The position numbers were made by a program, and so were the translations under genes. The notes under the pieces were generated by a model. That model was not told the origin of the DNA. It saw only the letters and a list, made by a program, of their open reading frames with translations, and did no database searches. Positions 5,712 to 9,367 of a DNA stretch of 9,367 nucleotides are shown here, piece after piece (the first letter of the stretch is position 1; each line of letters begins with the position of its first letter). The DNA comes from Spirochaetota bacterium. Its GTDB lineage: Bacteria; Spirochaetota; Spirochaetia; Treponematales; Treponemataceae. The stretch spans positions 1-9,367 of the forward strand of contig JAKJFV010000039.1 in NCBI GenBank assembly GCA_022704725.1. The letters run 5' to 3'.

Positions 5712-5782
5712 GCGTTAACCCGTAAAAATAAAAAGCCCTCGGCTCACCGCCGAAGGCTTTTTTATTTTTATCGGGTTTAACG
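5712..5782. terminator. Very long bidirectional terminator hairpin
   Basis: CGTTAACCCG (5712-5721) pairs with CGGGTTTAACG (5772-5782) with one bulge. TAAAAATAAAAAGCC pairs with GGCTTTTTTATTTTTA with one bulge, and GCCCTCGGC (5734-5742) pairs with GCCGAAGGC (5748-5756) around a TCACC loop. T-runs flank the GC stem on both strands, so it can terminate the toxin operon from the left and the tRNA transcript from the right. Confidence 0.88.
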
Positions 5783-5786
5783 TAGA

Positions 5787-5830
5787 GTGCGGCGGCGTAA
5801 GTCTGCTTTGCAGACTTACGTCCGCTGTAC
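5787..5830. repeat. Long perfect hairpin, triloop
   Basis: CGTAAGTCTGC (5796-5806) and GCAGACTTACG (5810-5820) form a perfect 11-bp stem around TTT. After one bulged T (5821), GTGCGGCGG (5787-5795) and CCGCTGTAC (5822-5830) add nine more pairs, two of them G-T. No T-run follows, so termination is not the obvious role. Confidence 0.88.
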
Positions 5831-5833
5831 GCC

Positions 5834-5899
5834 CGCTTAACCGGCAGGCATAAGCCTTACGGCTAAAGCCGTTGGGCTTATGCCAGTCCGGTTTAAGCG
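5834..5899. repeat. Long hairpin abutting the tRNA-Arg 3' end
   Basis: CGCTTAACCGG (5834-5844) pairs with CCGGTTTAAGCG (5888-5899) with one bulge; GGCATAAGCC (5847-5856) pairs with GGCTTATGCC (5875-5884); ACGGC (5859-5863) pairs with GCCGT (5868-5872) around TAAA. The outer arm overlaps the last two bases of the tRNA gene, so in the tRNA precursor this hairpin would sit directly at the 3' processing site. Confidence 0.85.
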
Positions 5900-5971
5900 A
5901 TCCATAGACGAATCGAACGTCCGACCTGCTGCTTAGGAGGCAACCGCTCTATCCAACTGAGCTAATGGATC
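5898..5971 (-). tRNA. tRNA-Arg (anticodon CCT)
   Basis: Read on the minus strand, the 74-base gene folds as a full cloverleaf. The acceptor is GATCCAT/ATGGATC (7 perfect pairs), the D stem GCTC/GAGC, the anticodon stem GTTGC/GCAGC with loop CTCCTAA (anticodon CCT, reading AGG), and the T arm GGACG-TTCGATT-CGTCT. The discriminator base is G. CCA is not encoded (the next bases are CTT), so it is added after transcription. The precursor must be cut between the tRNA and the abutting hairpin. Confidence 0.96.
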
Positions 5972-5983
5972 GTAAGAAATCAC

Positions 5984-6012
5984 ATTTTACATGAAAAATC
6001 ATTTTTTTACAA
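5984..6012 (-). promoter_or_regulatory. Predicted promoter of tRNA-Arg
   Basis: TTGTAA (6012-6007) and TAAAAT (5989-5984) are separated by exactly 17 bases, with a start point near 5978, seven bases before the tRNA. A 9-bp inverted repeat, AAAAATCAT (5994-6002) and ATGATTTTT (6017-6025), overlaps the spacer and flanks the -35, a possible regulatory site. Confidence 0.55.
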
Positions 6013-6064
6013 CACTATGATTTTTGATTTTCAACTTCAAAAGTTTTCATCTGCCATTTTTTTG

Positions 6065-6093
6065 TTGCTATTTAGCAGTTTCTTAATTATAAT
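6065..6093 (+). promoter_or_regulatory. Predicted promoter of the symporter gene
   Basis: TTGCTA (6065-6070, 4/6) and a perfect TATAAT (6088-6093) are spaced by 17 bases, giving a leader of about 57 bases. The -10 is embedded in a perfect 14-bp palindrome, TTAATTATAATTAA (6084-6097), which may aid melting or serve as an operator. Confidence 0.55.
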
Positions 6094-6156
6094 TAAAAAT
6101 ACTTTATTCCAGCTGAATTGCTCATAAAGCTGACGGCGTTTCTAAGAGGAGGAACC

Positions 6157-7626
6157 ATGTATAGTTTAATTTTACTGCTAGTATTTTTGCTTATAATGAT
6201 AGCAGTAGGTGTTTGGGGAATGAGAAAAACATCCACCCTGAATGATTTTTTTCTGGGAGGACGTTCGATCGGCCCCTGGGTATCTGCATTTGCCTACGGT
6301 ACAACGTATTTTTCTGCGGTAGTATTTATCGGTTTTGCCGGCAAACAGGGATGGGGTTTCGGATTAAATGCTGTACTTATAGGTATTGGAAATGCTCTTC
6401 TTGGCGCCATGCTTGCCTGGCTTTTATTTGCTAAACGCACACGCCGGATGACGCAAAATCTTAACACCATGACTATGCCCGAATTTTTGGAAGCACGTTA
6501 TAACAGTGATCATATGAAGATGCTTGCGGCTCTTCTCATTTTTATTTTTCTTCTGCCCTATTCAGCTTCGGTATTTAAAGGATTAGGACATCTTTTTGAA
6601 ACTACTTTTAATATTTCGTTCGATTTCGCCCTCATAATTCTTGTTGCGATTACCGGAATTTATCTGGTACTCGGCGGCTACTTTGCCGTAACTGTAACAG
6701 ATTTTATTCAGGGTTTTATCATGCTTGCAGGTGCCATAGGAATGGTTATTGTAATTACCTATAAGGCCGGCGGTCTTGGAGAAGCTATAACAACTATTAA
6801 AACAAATTATGAAGTTCATGTGCCTCTAGCACAGCAGCCCTCATGGATCACCATAGCATCTCTTATTTTTATGACAAGTTTTGGAACATGGGGTCTGCCT
6901 CAGATGGTTCAAAAATTCTATGCAATTAAAAATGAACAGGTAATTCCCAAAGCCGCTTTAATTACCACAATTTTTGCCCTCATTATTGGGGTTTCGGCTT
7001 ATTTTACCGGTGCTATGAGTCATGTTTTTTTTGATCTTTCAACGCTGCCGCGTCTTGCAAACGGTTCAATAAACTTTGATATGATTGTTCCAACCTTATT
7101 ATCACAGCAGCTTCCAGAAGCTCTTTTGGCTGTCATAATGCTTCTCGTATTGTCGGCTTCTATGTCCACCCTTGCATCCATCATTCTTGTTTCATCCTCT
7201 GCAATAACCATCGATCTCTATAAGGGCTATCTGCATAAAGAAGTGGGAGAAAAGCAATCACTCTTGATGATGCGTATATTATCCGGTGTATTTATTTTAT
7301 GTTCGTATCTAATATCTAAGATGCAGATAGGTTTTATTGTAACTTTGATGTCTTTGTCATGGGGTGTTTTATCGGGCTCCTTTATGGCTCCGTATATTTT
7401 GGGAATCTTCAGCAAAAAAATTACGAAGGTTGGAGCCTATGCCGGAATGTACTGCGGCGCAGGGTCTGCAATAATTTTAACAATGGTCCTCGGAGCGGCA
7501 AATTCTCCCCTTGCTTCATCTATTGCAATGATTATACCCTTCATTGTTGTTCCTGTTGTAAGCTTGTTTACAAAGAAAGTTGACCCTGCGGTGGTCGAAA
7601 AGGCTTTTGACGGGATGAAAAAATAG
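6157..7626 (+). CDS. Sodium:solute symporter (SSS family)
   Basis: This inner-membrane carrier uses the Na+ gradient to import a small solute. The start is the ATG at 6157, with AGGAGG four bases upstream, giving 489 residues, a normal family length. The frame is open further up (TTG at 6118), but that has no ribosome binding site. About 13 hydrophobic segments are visible. Family marks include DFFLGGRSIGPW near residues 30-41 between helices 1 and 2, LGGYFAVTVTDFIQG at about 172-186 (the GGxxxVxxTDxxQ signature), and the small/serine-rich SASMSTLAS at about 333-341, where SSS proteins place part of the Na+ site. The substrate cannot be read from sequence; amino acid, carboxylate and sugar carriers all exist in the family. 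It is transcribed alone, divergent from tRNA-Arg. Confidence 0.93.
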   Translation: MYSLILLLVFLLIMIAVGVWGMRKTSTLNDFFLGGRSIGPWVSAFAYGTTYFSAVVFIGFAGKQGWGFGLNAVLIGIGNALLGAMLAWLLFAKRTRRMTQNLNTMTMPEFLEARYNSDHMKMLAALLIFIFLLPYSASVFKGLGHLFETTFNISFDFALIILVAITGIYLVLGGYFAVTVTDFIQGFIMLAGAIGMVIVITYKAGGLGEAITTIKTNYEVHVPLAQQPSWITIASLIFMTSFGTWGLPQMVQKFYAIKNEQVIPKAALITTIFALIIGVSAYFTGAMSHVFFDLSTLPRLANGSINFDMIVPTLLSQQLPEALLAVIMLLVLSASMSTLASIILVSSSAITIDLYKGYLHKEVGEKQSLLMMRILSGVFILCSYLISKMQIGFIVTLMSLSWGVLSGSFMAPYILGIFSKKITKVGAYAGMYCGAGSAIILTMVLGAANSPLASSIAMIIPFIVVPVVSLFTKKVDPAVVEKAFDGMKK

Positions 7627-7688
7627 GTATCTTTGCTATTCACGAGTATTAAGAATGATTTGTCATTACAGACAGATCAAACTATATG

Positions 7689-7736
7689 AAAAGGAGCTGT
7701 CTTGAGAGTTGTTACTCCCCGGACAGCTCCTTTTTT
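7689..7736 (+). terminator. Intrinsic terminator between symporter and c-di-GMP gene
   Basis: AAAAGGAGCTGTC (7689-7701) pairs perfectly with GACAGCTCCTTTT (7722-7734), followed by further T residues. The 20-base loop can form a short inner stem. It lies between convergent genes; the plus-strand T-run is the stronger one. Confidence 0.88.
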
Positions 7737-7755
7737 CTTTGTTGGTGTAATTCTT

Positions 7756-9367
7756 CTATTTACCGTCTAAAACAGCTTTTTCAAATTCTGCAATAGGCAT
7801 TGGCTTAAAGAAAAAATATCCCTGTGCCCGATGGCATTCAATACTTCTTAAAAAGTCAGCCTGTTCCTTTGTTTCAACACCCTCGGCAATAGTCGGAAGA
7901 TTTATTGACCGTGACATTCCTACGACAGAAGATAAAATATTTTTTCCTCTGCCGAGCGCGTCTGCCCCGGAAAGAAAGTTAAGGTCAATTTTGAGTGCAT
8001 CGACGGGAATATCTTTGAGCATATTAAGAGAAGAGTAGCCTGATCCGAAATCGTCCATCATTACGGTAAAACCGTGTTCATGAAATTCATTGAGTACATC
8101 GATGAGCTTGAAGGCATTATTTGTATAAGCGCTTTCGGTAATTTCAAGTTCAAGAAGATGGGGAGGAATACCGTATTTTTCTACAAGCTCCCGAATAATG
8201 GTTACAAGCTGAGGATTATACAGATTTACCCGTGATATGTTTACCGATATAGGAAGTACTGTTTTTCCGTTATCTATCCATTTTTTTATAAGCTTGCAGG
8301 TCTCTTCCCAAATATAGGCATCAAGTTCCATTATGAAACCGTTTTTTTCAAAGACCGGTATAAACTTTCCCGGAGGGATGAGGCCTTTTGTCGGGTGTTT
8401 CCATCTGACCAGGGCTTCTGCTCCTACAATTTTCTCTGTATCTAAACTGCATTTAGGCTGAAGGTAGACCAAAAACTGTCCGGTCGTCAAAGCATCCTTC
8501 ATCTCATTTACAATTTCCTGCTCTTCCATAAGTTTCTGTCGAAGAATGTCATCGTAATAGGCATAGCGGGTTATGTAGTTTCCCTTGATAGTCTTGAGGG
8601 CAAGCGTTGCACGGTCAATCATGAGGTCAACAGGTACTGTTATGTCGTGAATAATGTACAAACCGAAACAAAGTATAATTTCAATGTTAAGGCTGTAATG
8701 CCTCATATTCTCAAGATACTTTTCTATCATTAAAGAGACATTTTCCTCTGAATGTGGAAAACACATGACAAAAACATCAGCCTCGAGTCTTCCGTAGGTA
8801 CCGTTTTTCCCTATATGTTTTCTAAGGACACCCGCAATATATTTTAGTAAAGCATCTCCTTCCTGATGTCCCAGAAGTTCATTAATTACCTTGAATTTTT
8901 CAATATCAAAGCGAACAAGGACATAGGAAACTGATCTGTTTTTTTCGAGCATTTCTTGAGTTTTTGCCATAAACATCTGCCGGTTATAGATGCCGGTAAG
9001 CTGGTCATATTCGACAAGCTGCTGATACTCATTCTTCGACTGAGTTATGAGGTTTAATAAAATACGCTCCTCTTCATGCTGCTGTTTCATCATTGCATTT
9101 TGAATAAGAAGTCTGTCTGTTTCTTGTCGTGCAAGTATGTTCTGTACCCTAAGCCGTGCAATATGAGGTTTAACCGGTTTTACTAAAAAGTCAGTAGCTC
9201 CTAATTCCAGTGAAATAAACTCTCCGTCAACTTCACCTGAGGCGCTTACAACTATGACCGGTATGTTTTTTAAAACGGGATCTTCCCTCATTTCCTTTAG
9301 AACTGCGTATCCGTCTTTTTCCGGCATTACAAGATCGAGTATTACAATATCGATTGCTGTTTTCTGC
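7756..9367 (-). CDS. Receiver-GGDEF-EAL protein, probable c-di-GMP phosphodiesterase, 5' end cut
   Basis: The frame is open to the right edge, so the N-terminus is missing. The visible part starts inside a receiver domain: ILDLVMPEKDGY carries the phospho-acceptor Asp (codon 9334-9336). Counting from Met of MPEKDG, Ser28 (VVSAS) and Lys50 (LVKP) are the switch residues. A predicted coiled coil spans about 70-105. A GGDEF domain follows (about 106-255), with DQLTGIYNR intact, but the active motif reads EADVF (182-186), so it should not make c-di-GMP. The EAL domain (about 270-515) keeps EAL (Glu304), Asn363, Glu395, Asp425-Asp426, Lys446, Glu482 and Gln502, so c-di-GMP hydrolysis to pGpG is expected. 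It is probably part of a two-component pathway whose kinase is not in the window. It ends in TAG, facing the symporter terminator. Confidence 0.94.
   Translation of the reverse strand, partial: QKTAIDIVILDLVMPEKDGYAVLKEMREDPVLKNIPVIVVSASGEVDGEFISLELGATDFLVKPVKPHIARLRVQNILARQETDRLLIQNAMMKQQHEEERILLNLITQSKNEYQQLVEYDQLTGIYNRQMFMAKTQEMLEKNRSVSYVLVRFDIEKFKVINELLGHQEGDALLKYIAGVLRKHIGKNGTYGRLEADVFVMCFPHSEENVSLMIEKYLENMRHYSLNIEIILCFGLYIIHDITVPVDLMIDRATLALKTIKGNYITRYAYYDDILRQKLMEEQEIVNEMKDALTTGQFLVYLQPKCSLDTEKIVGAEALVRWKHPTKGLIPPGKFIPVFEKNGFIMELDAYIWEETCKLIKKWIDNGKTVLPISVNISRVNLYNPQLVTIIRELVEKYGIPPHLLELEITESAYTNNAFKLIDVLNEFHEHGFTVMMDDFGSGYSSLNMLKDIPVDALKIDLNFLSGADALGRGKNILSSVVGMSRSINLPTIAEGVETKEQADFLRSIECHRAQGYFFFKPMPIAEFEKAVLDGK

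Noticed and set aside
5524..5718. 64-codon ORF across the right-hand repeat block
   Set aside because: It reads the C-rich repeats in frame, has no ribosome binding site, and its peptide simply repeats with the DNA.
5898..5971. tRNA-Arg as an integration site with attL/attR
   Set aside because: No duplicate of the tRNA 3' end was found on the far side of the cassette and there is no integrase in the window.
6118..6156. TTG start at 6118 for the symporter
   Set aside because: No ribosome binding site, and the added residues cross the Shine-Dalgarno sequence of the better ATG at 6157.

Overview
The window reads as chromosomal DNA of a host-associated spirochaete, most likely a Treponema. This rests on overall gene style (a murI-linked Cys-rich protein, a pentapeptide protein, a receiver-GGDEF-EAL protein, moderate A+T content, long intergenic hairpins) and on my recognition of the general type, not on a marker gene. 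The genus call is therefore an inference of moderate confidence.

Layout from left to right. (1) The 3' part of a large ORF with an HExxH zinc-protease signature, cut by the left edge (to 1418). (2) A convergent two-gene operon on the minus strand: a pentapeptide-repeat protein with an N-terminal Cys/His knuckle, overlapping by ATGA a metallo-beta-lactamase-fold hydrolase that lacks one metal ligand (1474-2678). (3) Divergent from it, a Cys-rich zinc-ribbon-like protein and glutamate racemase MurI, 2 nt apart (2732-3825). (4) A four-helix membrane protein (3951-4445) ending in a strong terminator. (5) An accessory island (about 4510-5900): a Phd-type antitoxin and a PIN/VapC-type toxin, bracketed on both sides by copies of a C-rich composite repeat with overlapping inverted repeats. 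It is followed by three back-to-back very long hairpins that run into the 3' end of a tRNA-Arg(CCT) gene on the minus strand (5898-5971). (6) A sodium:solute symporter divergent from the tRNA (6157-7626) with its own terminator. (7) A convergent receiver-GGDEF-EAL protein cut by the right edge (7756-9367).

Functional links. MurI supplies D-glutamate for peptidoglycan. The adjacent pentapeptide and zinc-ribbon proteins share one compact divergent promoter region with it, in which both predicted transcription starts fall on the start codons (leaderless mRNAs). The antitoxin promoter has the same property. The toxin-antitoxin pair is visibly more A+T-rich than its neighbours and sits between repeats next to a tRNA gene, which fits an acquired cassette, although no integrase or transposase is present. 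The last gene is probably a c-di-GMP phosphodiesterase controlled by phosphorylation and perhaps by nucleotide binding to a degenerate GGDEF domain. No CRISPR array, rRNA or recognisable insertion sequence was seen. No complete, clearly new multi-gene system is evident. The most unusual parts are the repeat/hairpin island around the toxin-antitoxin pair and the compact leaderless divergent promoter.
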